Positions 15,201 to 24,038 of a stretch of DNA of 36,504 nt are shown here, piece by piece (the stretch's first letter is position 1; each line of letters starts with the position of its first letter). The position numbers and the translations under genes are program-made. The notes beneath the pieces were generated by a model. It saw only the letters and a list, made by a program, of their open reading frames with translations. It made no database searches and was not told the origin of the DNA. This DNA comes from a virus, in IMG/VR virus record IMGVR_UViG_3300017782_004791, positions 1-36,504 of that record; one strand, written 5' to 3'.

Positions 15201-17910
15201 AGACTTCGTTGACGCTCTTGACGACCTTGCGGGCACCGACGCCGGTGACCTCGACGAGGCCTTCGCACGCTCTAACCTTGACGAGCTTGCCGAGAGCAGC
15301 GACACCCCTGAGGCCATTGCCAACATTCTTCAGCGAGTCCTTGATGGAGAGCTTGATGCTGGTTTGGCCCTCCAGACCATTGACGCCCTCAATGATGTAA
15401 TCCAGCCTGTCTTGAGAAACCGTCGAGAGACAGAGGACAACGCTCTGGCTGGCTTGATTGCCAACCTTTCAAACCTGCCCGAGTTCGATACCGAAGATCA
15501 GATCAATGAGGCGATTGCTGCCGCTGCTGATGCTGGTTCTCAAACACCTGCTCTTGATGTCTTCATTGAGGCTGGTCTTGCAACGTCTGAGCAGCAGGCC
15601 GATATCGTCAACTCTGCTGTAGCGAGCTTCGAGTTTATTCGTGAACAGTACGAAGCTGGCCTGATTGGACAGTCTGAGTTCAACGCTCTTGCAGCCGAAG
15701 AGATCGCCGCCATTGACCGAATCCTCACCTCTCAGATTGCTAGCGGCAACGCTGGCGATGCTGCGGTTGAGAACGCCAACAACCTTGCTGAGCTACGTGA
15801 CGCTCTTGAGGAGGACGTGGTAGAGCGAGCAGACGACATCATCGCTGCTGCTGAGATCATCGGCGATCCGCTGTCGACTCGTGAACAGGCCGACCTGCTG
15901 ATTGCAACAGCGAACGACCTAACGGTCCGTCGTTCTCCAGAACAGATCGATGACATCGCAAACCGCCTGATCGCAGCAGAACAGGAGATTGCCCTTGAGG
16001 CGATTGGCCGTGCCGAGAGCGTTGAGGCTGCTCAGGCAATCATCGATGCATTCGGCCTAACCGACGCCGCTTCTGAAGCAGTCACCCGAGCACAGCTTCT
16101 TGCCAACTCGGACGTGTCGGCAGCAGTCACTCAGACCGCTGCCCAGAGCGGCCAGGACTTCGACGCTCTTATTGACAGCATTGTGACTGACATTGAGGGA
16201 GGAACTGCTGTCCTTGTGGCCATCCGCCGTAACTTGATCGATGCCGTCAGCCCGGAAAGCGGGTTCGGTGGCCTTGGTGCTCCGGGCGTTTCCGATTCGG
16301 GAGCAATCGCTGAAATTGACAGTCTCGTCAACAACATCGATCTTGGTGGTCTGTTCACTGGCGGTGACGTTGGCCTGGCTGGCGCTGTCGGTGCCCTTCA
16401 GGAAGTAGAAGATCGCATCGGAGAGAACATCACCGATGCGGTTGCCGACTACAGCGACGTGGCTGCCCTGCTGCGTGCCACAGGTCAGGAGGGTAGCGCT
16501 CTAGCTGCCGAGGTTCGAGGCATTGCCGCCGAACTAAACTCTCCAGACGTGGTGTCTGGTTCAAGCGATGCGATCCAGCTTGCGATCTCTCTCACTGAAG
16601 CGATCCAGGCCTCGACTGATTTGTCGGCTGAGCAGTTGGAGATCTTCAACGCAGCGATCCTCGGCCTAACCGAGACTGCGGGCCTATCTGCTGAGCAGTT
16701 CGCTCAGGCCAACGTGTTGTTCCAGCTTCTCTCTCAGAGCAGCAACTCGTTCAACCAGTTCATCGCCCTGTATCTACAGGCCGGGTCTGCAACATTCAAC
16801 GGTCTGCTTCAGCAGGTATCGGTCTTGATCGCTCAGGGCGTCAATGCCAATGAGGCGCTACGTCAGGTTTCTCAGTCTTCAGCGGCGGCTCTACGTAGCC
16901 GTATCGCCTTCCTGCGCCGGATCTTCGCTATCGAAGGCGACCCAGCGATCCTTGAGCAGATCAATGAGCTTGAAAGTGCTCTCGGCGGCCTGGACGACAT
17001 CTTCGCAAATGCGGGTAGCGCTCCATCTGTCAGCATTCCGAGAATCTCTGTTCCATCAGTCAGCAGCGGTGGAGGAGGATCGTCCAGTGACGACGCTGAA
17101 CGTGCAGCACGTGAACTCCGTGAAGCGCAGGAGGCGTTGCGTCGTGCCCAGATCGGTGATGACCCTGTTGCTCAGGCCTCGCTTGACCAGCAGCTTGCCA
17201 ACGAGGAAGTTGCTCGTGCCCAGACCGAGGCAGAACGTATCCGTGGTCTGATCTCTCAGATCGAGGCCCGCCGTGCCTACTGGACCGCAATCAACGATGT
17301 GATCCAGGCTCAGAACGAGCTTGCGATTACCATCGCTGAATCGAGTGGCGATTTCGCTAGAGCTTTGGAACTCTCTGTTGAGGGTGCTCAGGCTCAGCTT
17401 GACTTCCTGCGTAGCCAGGGTGCCGGTGCGGCTGAAATCAACCGTGCCCAGGCTGCCTTGATCAACGCACAGCAGGAGCAGGAGCGAGGGTTGATCCAGC
17501 TTCAGCTAGACGAGCTTGGCTTCCTGTTCAACATCGGTGACCTGTCGACGCAGGCCTACATTACGGCGCTTCAGGGAATCCTGGATCAGCTTGACCCAGT
17601 TGCGGACGTGGACCTGTGGCGTCAGATCTCGTTGCAGATCAAGAACCTGCGTGACTCGTCTAACGAGTTGCAGTTCAACCTGCCTGATAGCTTCGATCTA
17701 CCTACGCTGTTTGAGGTTCGTCGTTTGAACCAGGAAGGACTGGAATCAACTCAGTCGCTCCAGTTGGGCCAGTCGACCGTGGACAACCGACAGTACGAAA
17801 TCGTTTTGAATGTCCAAACTGGCTTGGACTGGGATGAGGCACGAGACGTGCTGGCTGATGCGCTCGGTGCGGATCAGTCGGTGTTCTCGCTTGGACCCAA
17901 GCGCTATTAG
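12268..17910 (+). CDS. Tape measure protein
   Basis: At 1880 residues this is the longest gene, directly after the chaperone frames, and it is assigned as the tape measure protein that sets tail length and is ejected at infection. It is Ala/Gln/Glu-rich with long predicted helices: an N-terminal coiled-coil region (residues about 130-300), hydrophobic stretches at about 313-351, 689-731 and 821-838 that could span a membrane, a helical middle, and a C-terminal coiled coil after a Gly/Ser linker (about residue 1605). With about 1.5 Angstrom per residue, the family rule of thumb, a tail near 280 nm is expected. I see no lysozyme or peptidase motif. GAGGGTAGAG precedes the ATG. Confidence 0.9.
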   Translation: MSDTTLIRVGLDASAVNQALIGIGNTSTSVFARLQAIASQPINIPANIAITGENRLNDIIRQVDAISDRAITGSGRVSNSFRRDVRESINNEFDRLIGPGGVRSQVRGRNAQGTATVALTRDAATQAILPLRQAVLQQVDALIGAREAGEAAYRQGLKDERQIQQQLIAADNDTLTRKASEANEARSISRAKSSIEGRLAVAREAEIQLSRESLAVIDTINNLNRAQVVNENAQVQQGRTEVSIQRRIQSAKNTLAQLLDPQVQAETAKVAAARRSLRAQEREAREQERRAAILATGSRVERLAEGGGIGGGFFRPIAAAGGAGSFFGGGIASTLRFALPSAALFGAFRGITEIVREAEELEQIFVRLEAQFNALGARGLFGGSNPVEQAQLATEALGDFREELLSISRDTGVANDQTSQLGAQFVGLFSSIGDGGGTQEFAETATRIAAEFAVITGLDPKTIFDDLVGGVRSFGDTGAEVLTLIDGLTDSIINVSDATGVAAGEITDFVGRIGPAAAQAGLTLEEITAIGSAALQGSGVGGAALAEQFGRILTGLQGELGNELSRLALQFEDTFRNIDLGDETVADLFNVDTVAAGEVDRVLFGLINGFDELSEAQQRQIVASIGSRREGATLAAVLQNASTVNTALAAATDISVDRSERFEDIVARLTGQLARLRSEFTQLGLNLFNAGLADILSSFITLLGGVVDVVSFAADVFITFGDILNGAFGDGASTAVLQLGLLLGAVNLFARTDTALVAGVRLLDAFAGISTAARSAAASTTLAARSFVAAGTAASRAAIAAQGAQGAFAGVAAGARTLTAAIGPLNLAIGAALLLWNNFSRGQAQAQEQMEATRERQALLLDVVIDSESPYAIASSAAANYADQLSNVAAAANEASGAVLDFSLAAGINAAIAGLDNSADVQSVLTQALGGGDLQSVADGLLADFGDDLQGVRDTLKRFDDVSTRQILGREIGDGLLGDFVDALDDLAGTDAGDLDEAFARSNLDELAESSDTPEAIANILQRVLDGELDAGLALQTIDALNDVIQPVLRNRRETEDNALAGLIANLSNLPEFDTEDQINEAIAAAADAGSQTPALDVFIEAGLATSEQQADIVNSAVASFEFIREQYEAGLIGQSEFNALAAEEIAAIDRILTSQIASGNAGDAAVENANNLAELRDALEEDVVERADDIIAAAEIIGDPLSTREQADLLIATANDLTVRRSPEQIDDIANRLIAAEQEIALEAIGRAESVEAAQAIIDAFGLTDAASEAVTRAQLLANSDVSAAVTQTAAQSGQDFDALIDSIVTDIEGGTAVLVAIRRNLIDAVSPESGFGGLGAPGVSDSGAIAEIDSLVNNIDLGGLFTGGDVGLAGAVGALQEVEDRIGENITDAVADYSDVAALLRATGQEGSALAAEVRGIAAELNSPDVVSGSSDAIQLAISLTEAIQASTDLSAEQLEIFNAAILGLTETAGLSAEQFAQANVLFQLLSQSSNSFNQFIALYLQAGSATFNGLLQQVSVLIAQGVNANEALRQVSQSSAAALRSRIAFLRRIFAIEGDPAILEQINELESALGGLDDIFANAGSAPSVSIPRISVPSVSSGGGGSSSDDAERAARELREAQEALRRAQIGDDPVAQASLDQQLANEEVARAQTEAERIRGLISQIEARRAYWTAINDVIQAQNELAITIAESSGDFARALELSVEGAQAQLDFLRSQGAGAAEINRAQAALINAQQEQERGLIQLQLDELGFLFNIGDLSTQAYITALQGILDQLDPVADVDLWRQISLQIKNLRDSSNELQFNLPDSFDLPTLFEVRRLNQEGLESTQSLQLGQSTVDNRQYEIVLNVQTGLDWDEARDVLADALGADQSVFSLGPKRY

Positions 17911-17942
17911 GTCGAACTAGATATTAGGAACTAAGGAACAAC

Positions 17943-18314
17943 ATGGCTAGATGGGCTTTTAGTGATGATGTGCTCACGGAGACTTACAGCTTCGACGTGA
18001 ACCCCAACCGGGGTGGCACACCATCTTTCGAGAAGAATTTGACGTATTCATCAACCCCAGCGGGTTCACCGATCGTCTTTGAGGGGCGTGATAAGCCCCG
18101 TACCTTTACGATCTCTGGAATTCTTCGTGAAGAAGCTCAACTAAATGCTCTTCAAAGTTGGTACGAGAAAGATTATCAGATCGAGATCACTGATGATCTT
18201 GGTCGTCAGTTTTGGGTCTTCATCACCGATCTTGAGTTCCAGCGTGCCCAGACTCGCCGTTGGCCGTTCAGGCATACCTTTACCATGAACTACATCGAGG
18301 TCGATTGGCAGTGA
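17943..18314 (+). CDS. Distal tail (Dit)-like protein
   Basis: This 123-residue protein sits right after the tape measure gene, the standard Dit slot, and is assigned as the hub ring at the tail tip. It begins ARWAFSDDVLTETYSF, has a central RTFTISGILREEAQLNAL stretch, then ITDDLGRQFWVFITDL and a closing FRHTFTMNYIEV strand, a beta-sandwich pattern. It is short for Dit, matching only its N-terminal belt-forming domain. The same domain recurs as the C-terminus of the proteins at 25338 and 31018, aligned from WxF to the closing YT/Y strand. TAAGGAAC precedes ATG 17943. The Dit role is inferred; the repetition is seen directly. Confidence 0.65.
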   Translation: MARWAFSDDVLTETYSFDVNPNRGGTPSFEKNLTYSSTPAGSPIVFEGRDKPRTFTISGILREEAQLNALQSWYEKDYQIEITDDLGRQFWVFITDLEFQRAQTRRWPFRHTFTMNYIEVDWQ

Positions 18315-21256
18315 GAGAGCTACCTACCATCCGTCAAATCCTTCAGCAGAGTGATAACAAGTACGTCGGCGTCAATAAGCCCCATGGTCGTGTGACAGTT
18401 GAGCCTGCTTGGCAGTTGAACACAACCGGTCAGGTCTATGGCAACCTCGATGGCGGTCCGTATCGCTACTGGGCGTATGGAGACCAGTCTCAGGTCGAGC
18501 TAGAGGTCCCTAATATTGATTCGATCAGCATTAACCGCTCTCTGGATCAGGAGGCGGCTACTTGCACGATCATCATGTCGAATCAGGTGCATGACGACAA
18601 CGATGAGACGCCTTCTACTCTTGATTTCGGTAATCCTGGCTACTACGGCTTCGGCTATGGCGATGCTCCTGACTCGTTGCATCTGTGGGCACACCAGGAG
18701 AACTCTTGGAATAACGTCCTTGTCCCGAACGCTCTCATTCGCACCTATCAGGGCTATGGAGGCTACACGGTTGACGGCAATGGTCAGCTTCAACAGGACT
18801 CGATTTCGACTGCTGTGGCTTCTGGGAACCTTACCATAACTGGTGTATGGCTGATTGATACAGTTCAACTTGGAACCAATGGTAAGATCCAACTTCAATG
18901 CCGAGACATGGCAAAGCTGCTGATCGAACAGTTGATTTACCCGCCCCTCGTGCCAGATCGTTTCTATCCGCCGAAGTGGTGCCGCTATGTCTATGAGAGC
19001 GTTCCGGCTAACCCATTGAATGAAGGTGTCACTGAAGATGAGCCGCTCGTTCTTGGCCCTGCTTCACTTCAGTACGAAGATAGTTCTGTCGCTCGTTGGC
19101 TAGGCGCAAGCTCTGATCTCGGCAGTCAGGCGAAGAACGCTTTCTCGATCAACGAGACCGAAGTATCTATTGGTCACGGCTGGCGTTACTGGGAGTATGA
19201 CTATGCCAAGGACTGGTGGCAGGCGACCTGCAACACCGAGATCAACGAGATCTATATCAACCTTGCTGGTACACCTCATGGCGGTGGCTACTTCGTCTAC
19301 ATCTCCGTAATGGAGGACGGGGTATGGCAGGGCGTTTCAACAATCCCTTACAGCGGTGATGACCCTGGAAGCAATATTCAGATCTACCATCCCGATAAGC
19401 CCTCGCTGAATACCGGAATCAATTTCGTGACGGCGACAGGCATTGAACCGACTCCGAACGTAAACGAAGACCTGAAGGACGGCACGTGGGTGAAACTACC
19501 TCGTGTCTACGATGCCGAGCGGATTCGAATCACGGTGGAGTCTACCTGGGATTCTCCTTGGGGTCCGAACACCTATCGTTCAGCGGTCGGGGCTATCCGT
19601 GCTCGTCTCGCGAACATCGACGTGAATACAGAGACTCCGACTGTTGCCACTGAGTTTGAAACGATCCAGCGCGATGGCAACATCACTGACTGGCTTGACC
19701 CAGTGAAGGAGCTACTGCTGTGGGGCGGGTTCCTGCTCTACAACGGCGAAGAGCCTTCGGGCGAGCAGGGCGTCTACGGCATCTTAGAGACCTCGGGCAC
19801 ATGGCCAGTTGAGTGCCTTAACGAGAACCTATTCGACAAGAAGTCGATTATGGACTCTTTGATCTCTATCAAAGAGGTTTTGGGTTACCTATTCTTCATC
19901 GATGAAGAGGGCGCTGTCCATTTTCACTCACCGAACTGGTGGTCTTCGGGCAACACTAATCAGAACGGCATTCGGGTTAACTACGTTCACGACATCGCAG
20001 ACGATAACACGATGACGGACTACACGGCGAACTACACGGATGCGAACACTCGCTCTGAGATCGTCATCGATTCATCTCTAGTGGACGACGAAGCTGGCGA
20101 GACTCAGCACGTTTCTTTTGACCCTCGTGCTGTTCAAGCTCCAGACTCGCCAGATCTTCTACGTGGCATGGTTAAGCCTGCTGTCTGGACCAACGAGGTG
20201 TGGACTAACGAGGATGAGCAGCGCCTCATGGCTGCTCTTATTGGCTTGCATAGCATGTTCAATTCCCGTCAGGGCAGCGTGACGATCGTCGCCAATCCTG
20301 AGATTCAGATTAACGATCAGGTTCGCATCACTGAGCGTGTGACTTCCGAATCCTGGGTTCACTACGTCCGTTCTATCCAGTCGGATATGAACCTGGAGAC
20401 CGGTGAGTACACGATGACTGTCGGCACGAACTGGTTGGGCGAGTCGGAGAATTGGGCGTTTGATCGCAATACTCTTCTTGCATTCTACAACCGTCAGAGT
20501 CAGCCACGTCAGACTGGTTATGACAATGGCTACGAGGCTTGGCGTGCATTCCAGGAGGGCCGCTCTCAGGATCTTCGCATCCCAACTGTGGTTACTGAGC
20601 CTTCGGTGACACACGGCGAAGGAGGCACTTGGAACGTCGGCGTTGTGGTTGGTAGCGACCCTGGCACTGGTGTTTCGGCTGCCGAGATCGCAGACACTGA
20701 TGTTTTGGCGTTCATGGATCAGGCGACTCAATACTCGCTGACCTCGGTTAACTATATCTTCTCAACTCCAACTGTCCCAACGGGGTACGACGTTCTGGTT
20801 GTCACATCTGAGGCGAACAACTCGGACATCAACTCGTGGGGTTCGTTCGCTTTGATCAGCACCCCGGTCATCCATGCTCGTCCAGCGAACTGGGACAACA
20901 ACGAGATCTCTGGCGTTGGTGCAAGCTCTGCGAACTCGTCAACGATCGATGCCCAGATCAACGGAGCGTTCCAGATCACTGGCGCTCCGGGCACCGTCCC
21001 ATTCGGTGACGGAGGCACGGTTACTACTTCGGCTGTGGCCAGCGGAAACCTGCCAACTGGCACGATCTCTGTTGGTGAGTCTGGCGGCGGCGACATCGTG
21101 ATTGGTGCCATTCCTGCTGGTGAAACCTACGACGATTCGAACGACTCAACGGTGCGCCACGTCATTTGGGGTTCCGATGTTGCCGATGTTGATCTATACG
21201 ACAGCGTTGCCTGGGAGGCAATGGGTGATGCAATCCTATGGACTAAGGGAGTCTAA
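18311..21256 (+). CDS. Tail hub / Tal-like minor tail protein with C-terminal alpha/beta domain
   Basis: This 981-residue protein is taken to start at GTG 18311, overlapping the previous stop (GTGA) and preceded by GAGG 10 nt away; a longer frame to 18260 would overlap the Dit-like gene. The N-terminal half resembles gp27-type hub proteins, with IDSISINRSLDQEAATCTI (about residues 69-87) and a later VRITERV / YVRSIQSDMNLETGEYTMT region (about 665-705). Between these an inserted beta-rich Trp/Tyr-rich region (about 260-450) looks like a carbohydrate-binding module. Residues about 795-981 form an alpha/beta domain shared with the start of the protein at 25338. The hub anchors the tail tip and fibres. 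Confidence 0.7.
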   Translation: MRELPTIRQILQQSDNKYVGVNKPHGRVTVEPAWQLNTTGQVYGNLDGGPYRYWAYGDQSQVELEVPNIDSISINRSLDQEAATCTIIMSNQVHDDNDETPSTLDFGNPGYYGFGYGDAPDSLHLWAHQENSWNNVLVPNALIRTYQGYGGYTVDGNGQLQQDSISTAVASGNLTITGVWLIDTVQLGTNGKIQLQCRDMAKLLIEQLIYPPLVPDRFYPPKWCRYVYESVPANPLNEGVTEDEPLVLGPASLQYEDSSVARWLGASSDLGSQAKNAFSINETEVSIGHGWRYWEYDYAKDWWQATCNTEINEIYINLAGTPHGGGYFVYISVMEDGVWQGVSTIPYSGDDPGSNIQIYHPDKPSLNTGINFVTATGIEPTPNVNEDLKDGTWVKLPRVYDAERIRITVESTWDSPWGPNTYRSAVGAIRARLANIDVNTETPTVATEFETIQRDGNITDWLDPVKELLLWGGFLLYNGEEPSGEQGVYGILETSGTWPVECLNENLFDKKSIMDSLISIKEVLGYLFFIDEEGAVHFHSPNWWSSGNTNQNGIRVNYVHDIADDNTMTDYTANYTDANTRSEIVIDSSLVDDEAGETQHVSFDPRAVQAPDSPDLLRGMVKPAVWTNEVWTNEDEQRLMAALIGLHSMFNSRQGSVTIVANPEIQINDQVRITERVTSESWVHYVRSIQSDMNLETGEYTMTVGTNWLGESENWAFDRNTLLAFYNRQSQPRQTGYDNGYEAWRAFQEGRSQDLRIPTVVTEPSVTHGEGGTWNVGVVVGSDPGTGVSAAEIADTDVLAFMDQATQYSLTSVNYIFSTPTVPTGYDVLVVTSEANNSDINSWGSFALISTPVIHARPANWDNNEISGVGASSANSSTIDAQINGAFQITGAPGTVPFGDGGTVTTSAVASGNLPTGTISVGESGGGDIVIGAIPAGETYDDSNDSTVRHVIWGSDVADVDLYDSVAWEAMGDAILWTKGV

Positions 21257-21774
21257 TGGTTTCAAGGGATAATTTGTTCGTAAGACAGCCAGGGGCTAGC
21301 CAGCGGCACCGTCGATCTAGCTTCTCTGGCCTGAATGCAGCAAGTGAGCGCCGCCGTGGCGACCTCATTCGTTCTGCTAACACCGAAGGCACTGTTCACG
21401 TGATTCCTGGCTTCAGGGAGCTTCTGGGGGCAGGTGAGAACCTCGTGGATGTTGTATTCCCTGTGGCTTTCATTCAGCCGCCAGTGTTCTTGTATGGCTC
21501 TGCCCTAGCCCCTGGTAGCGAGCTAGTTGATGGCGAGTACCCGGTAGTTTCGGCTGTGGTCGCCTACTGGGATGTCACAGAGCCTGACGTGGATGTGTTC
21601 GGCGCTCCGCTTCGCCAATACTACAGTGGTGCCCAAATTGCGGTTACTACTATTGGCCCTGAGTATCAGCGTATAATCATGAGTTGGCAGTTCTCGGGTA
21701 TGGCTTTGACAAACCCGAGAGGTAGTCAGCGGACATTGCCGACTGAGAATGAGATCGGAAGGACAATCGGATGA
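21256..21774 (+). CDS. Minor tail protein (hypothetical)
   Basis: This 172-residue protein starts at ATG 21256, one base into the previous stop (TAATG), and ends overlapping the next start (ATGA). It has a basic N-terminus (RQPGASQRHRRSS) followed by a beta-rich body with VIPGFRELLGAGENLVDVVFP and a mid-protein AVVAYWDVTE. I do not recognise a family. Tight coupling on both sides, between the hub and the S74 fibre, makes a minor tail or fibre-attachment role the best guess. No Cys and no membrane segment are seen. Confidence 0.6.
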   Translation: MVSRDNLFVRQPGASQRHRRSSFSGLNAASERRRGDLIRSANTEGTVHVIPGFRELLGAGENLVDVVFPVAFIQPPVFLYGSALAPGSELVDGEYPVVSAVVAYWDVTEPDVDVFGAPLRQYYSGAQIAVTTIGPEYQRIIMSWQFSGMALTNPRGSQRTLPTENEIGRTIG

Positions 21775-23765
21775 GTAGAGATGTTGTCTACATTCGCGGC
21801 AATGGTCGCAGCTCTCGAATTAGCCGAACCGACTCGACCTACACCGGCTATGCCACTGAGACTGGCCCTGTCGTTGATCGCCTCAACAACGAGGTGCTAA
21901 CAAATACACCGTCCCCAGGGAACCTGTCGCTATCCTCAGGGACTTTGTTCAACAACGTCTATATTGCCGCTACATGGGACCCGGCAGGAGACTCGAACGT
22001 CGTCGGCTATGAGGTTGTATTCCGTCGTGATGACACGGTTTCTCCTGCTGTTGTTCAGCGTGTCGAGACGACTTCGGCATGGTTTGAGCCTGCTCTTGGC
22101 GGCGCTGACTATACTGTCATCGTTTCGAATGTCTATGTGAATGGCGTGCTAGGTCAGAACACTACGACCGACACGATTACTGCCGCTACTGACTCGACCA
22201 TCCCAGACATTCCGACTGGCCTCTCAATTGGCACAGGCATTCGCTCCATCACTGTCTCTTGGAATGAGAACACCGAAGATGACATGCAGTTTGGCCTGGG
22301 GCAGTACCGCCTTCAGATTTCGGACGATTCCGGGTTCTCGAACATCATTCAGGATAAGAAAGTTGGCGCTCTCGTTACAACGTTCTCTGACCTAGAAACG
22401 AATGTTCAATATTATGTCCGCATCGCTTCGGTTGACACATCGGGTAATGAGTCGGCCTTCTCTGGTTTTGTGACTGCCACAACCGGTGAGGTGCAGGGCA
22501 CGGATATCGCAAACCTTGCGATTACAAATGCCAAGATCGCCAACTCCACGATTGGCTTCGCTAAAATCATCGAGCTTCAGGCCAACCAGTTGATTGCCGG
22601 ATCAGGCTTCATCAATGCATTGACGGTGGCCTCTGGCGGTTCTATTTCTTCGGCTAATTACAACGCTGGCACTGCTGGTTGGAGGATCACGAACAACAAT
22701 GCCGAATTCAATAACGTAACTATCCGGGGAACTCTTGATGGTGCTACTGGTTCGTTTTCTGGTTCTTTGAGTGCTGCTACGGGTTCATTCTTGGGGAGTA
22801 TCACGGGTGCGAGTGGAAACTTTTCGGGCAGCATTACGGGCGCGACCGGCGACTTCGATGGAACTGTAGATGCCAATAACATCAACGCCGGAACAATTGA
22901 AGGCTCAACCATTAAGACTGGCGCCACCGGCTCTAATCGCATTGAGATGACTACGGGTAACACTCTTACTTGGTATAACTCGTCTAACAACATCCTTTGT
23001 CAGTTTGGCGATAACGGAACATACTTCGAGATGGACGGCACGGTTGGTCTTGCTCGTCCTCTCTGGATTCACGGAGACTTCCTGCTTATTGAAGCTGACT
23101 TTGGCAACATCACAATGAACGCAGGTGCGGCTATCGCCATCACATCTGGCAATGGTTCAAATGAAGATATCGTTTTGAATGTCCCTGGGACAAACACTAG
23201 CACTGGCGTTGACTTGAGGAAGAATAACACCGTGTGTGTCCGTGCTATCCAATCCGGTGCCTACGGTCAGCCTGTCTCTGTTCTTCGCCGTATGGGCAAC
23301 ACTTCATCTACAGGCATGGCTGACCTTGGATTCGGCATTGTGGGAACTTATTCGTCACGTGCTGAACTTAAAGAGTGGACCCGAACAGTTGAGCATGAAG
23401 CGGCCCGAGACCGGATCATGGCTTACCGTCCCGTTGACTGGGCATACAAGCCGGATCTTTATCCAGACAACCCTTTTCATGGCTTGGCGACACAGCGTGG
23501 TTTCGTGGTTGAAGAGGTCGCTGCTGTAGACTCCAATTCTGTCGATTACAATTGGATCGACAAAGATGATCGCTCTCAGTTGGCAGCAATGCCAAACCCG
23601 GAAGATCTAAGAGAGGGCCAGACAATGGAAGAGTGGTTCGATGAGAACTACCCAATTGAGTCTGCTGAGCCATCAATGTGGAACCATTTTGCTATACTGG
23701 CAGATGTGGTTGCTCACAATCAGTTTTTGGAAAAGCGGGTTGAGGAACTAGAATCTAGGAACTAA
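21771..23765 (+). CDS. Tail fibre: two FN3 domains and C-terminal S74-type chaperone
   Basis: The 664 residues divide into a short N-terminus, two fibronectin type III-like domains (about 45-140 and 143-240; second ends YYVRIASVDTSGNES), a lambda J-like segment (LAITNAKIANSTIG), a Gly-Ala-Thr/Ser repeat region (GATGSFSG, AATGSFLG, GASGNFSG, GATGDFDG; about 325-365), a beta-rich body, and a C-terminal domain from about 529. That domain opens SRAELK, matching the S-x4-K pattern of S74 intramolecular chaperones, which trimerise the fibre then cut themselves off at the Ser; Ser529 and Lys534 are both present. It ends in a coiled coil (FLEKRVEELESRN). The ATG overlaps the previous stop (ATGA). It probably binds the host surface. 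Confidence 0.75.
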   Translation: MSRDVVYIRGNGRSSRISRTDSTYTGYATETGPVVDRLNNEVLTNTPSPGNLSLSSGTLFNNVYIAATWDPAGDSNVVGYEVVFRRDDTVSPAVVQRVETTSAWFEPALGGADYTVIVSNVYVNGVLGQNTTTDTITAATDSTIPDIPTGLSIGTGIRSITVSWNENTEDDMQFGLGQYRLQISDDSGFSNIIQDKKVGALVTTFSDLETNVQYYVRIASVDTSGNESAFSGFVTATTGEVQGTDIANLAITNAKIANSTIGFAKIIELQANQLIAGSGFINALTVASGGSISSANYNAGTAGWRITNNNAEFNNVTIRGTLDGATGSFSGSLSAATGSFLGSITGASGNFSGSITGATGDFDGTVDANNINAGTIEGSTIKTGATGSNRIEMTTGNTLTWYNSSNNILCQFGDNGTYFEMDGTVGLARPLWIHGDFLLIEADFGNITMNAGAAIAITSGNGSNEDIVLNVPGTNTSTGVDLRKNNTVCVRAIQSGAYGQPVSVLRRMGNTSSTGMADLGFGIVGTYSSRAELKEWTRTVEHEAARDRIMAYRPVDWAYKPDLYPDNPFHGLATQRGFVVEEVAAVDSNSVDYNWIDKDDRSQLAAMPNPEDLREGQTMEEWFDENYPIESAEPSMWNHFAILADVVAHNQFLEKRVEELESRN

Positions 23766-23781
23766 GTAGAAAGAAAGAGAA

Positions 23782-24033
23782 ATGGAAAATCAGGAAACAA
23801 TCAAAGCCCCAGATATTGTAGATCAGGCAATCAGCATTGTCCGAAGTGGTGCTCGACTCACTGACATTGCGGTGGTCGAGGTCTCTGATGGAGAAGTGGT
23901 GAAGTATCTGACGGCTCTCGCCCCGGACATTGTTGACCAGGCCCGTAAGGACATCACTATTGCGAAGCAGGCTGGCGTGATCCATAACCTGTCGGCCCCT
24001 GCCGATACAGAAAGTGAGGACGCTGAGGAGTAG
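23782..24033 (+). CDS. Small hypothetical protein between fibre genes
   Basis: This 83-residue acidic protein starts at ATG 23782 after a purine-rich AAAGAAAGAGAA leader. The sequence has two similar stretches, APDIVDQAISIVR and APDIVDQARKDIT, separated by about 38 residues, hinting at an internal duplication of a short helix. It ends in an acidic tail. No family is recognised. It sits between two adsorption genes and may be a fibre chaperone or minor tail component, but nothing in the sequence shows this. Confidence 0.65.
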   Translation: MENQETIKAPDIVDQAISIVRSGARLTDIAVVEVSDGEVVKYLTALAPDIVDQARKDITIAKQAGVIHNLSAPADTESEDAEE

Positions 24034-24038
24034 GCGCA

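Noticed and set aside
18260-18310. Earlier start of the hub gene
   Set aside because: It would overlap the Dit-like gene by 55 bp in another frame; GTG 18311 overlaps by 4 bp and has GAGG upstream.
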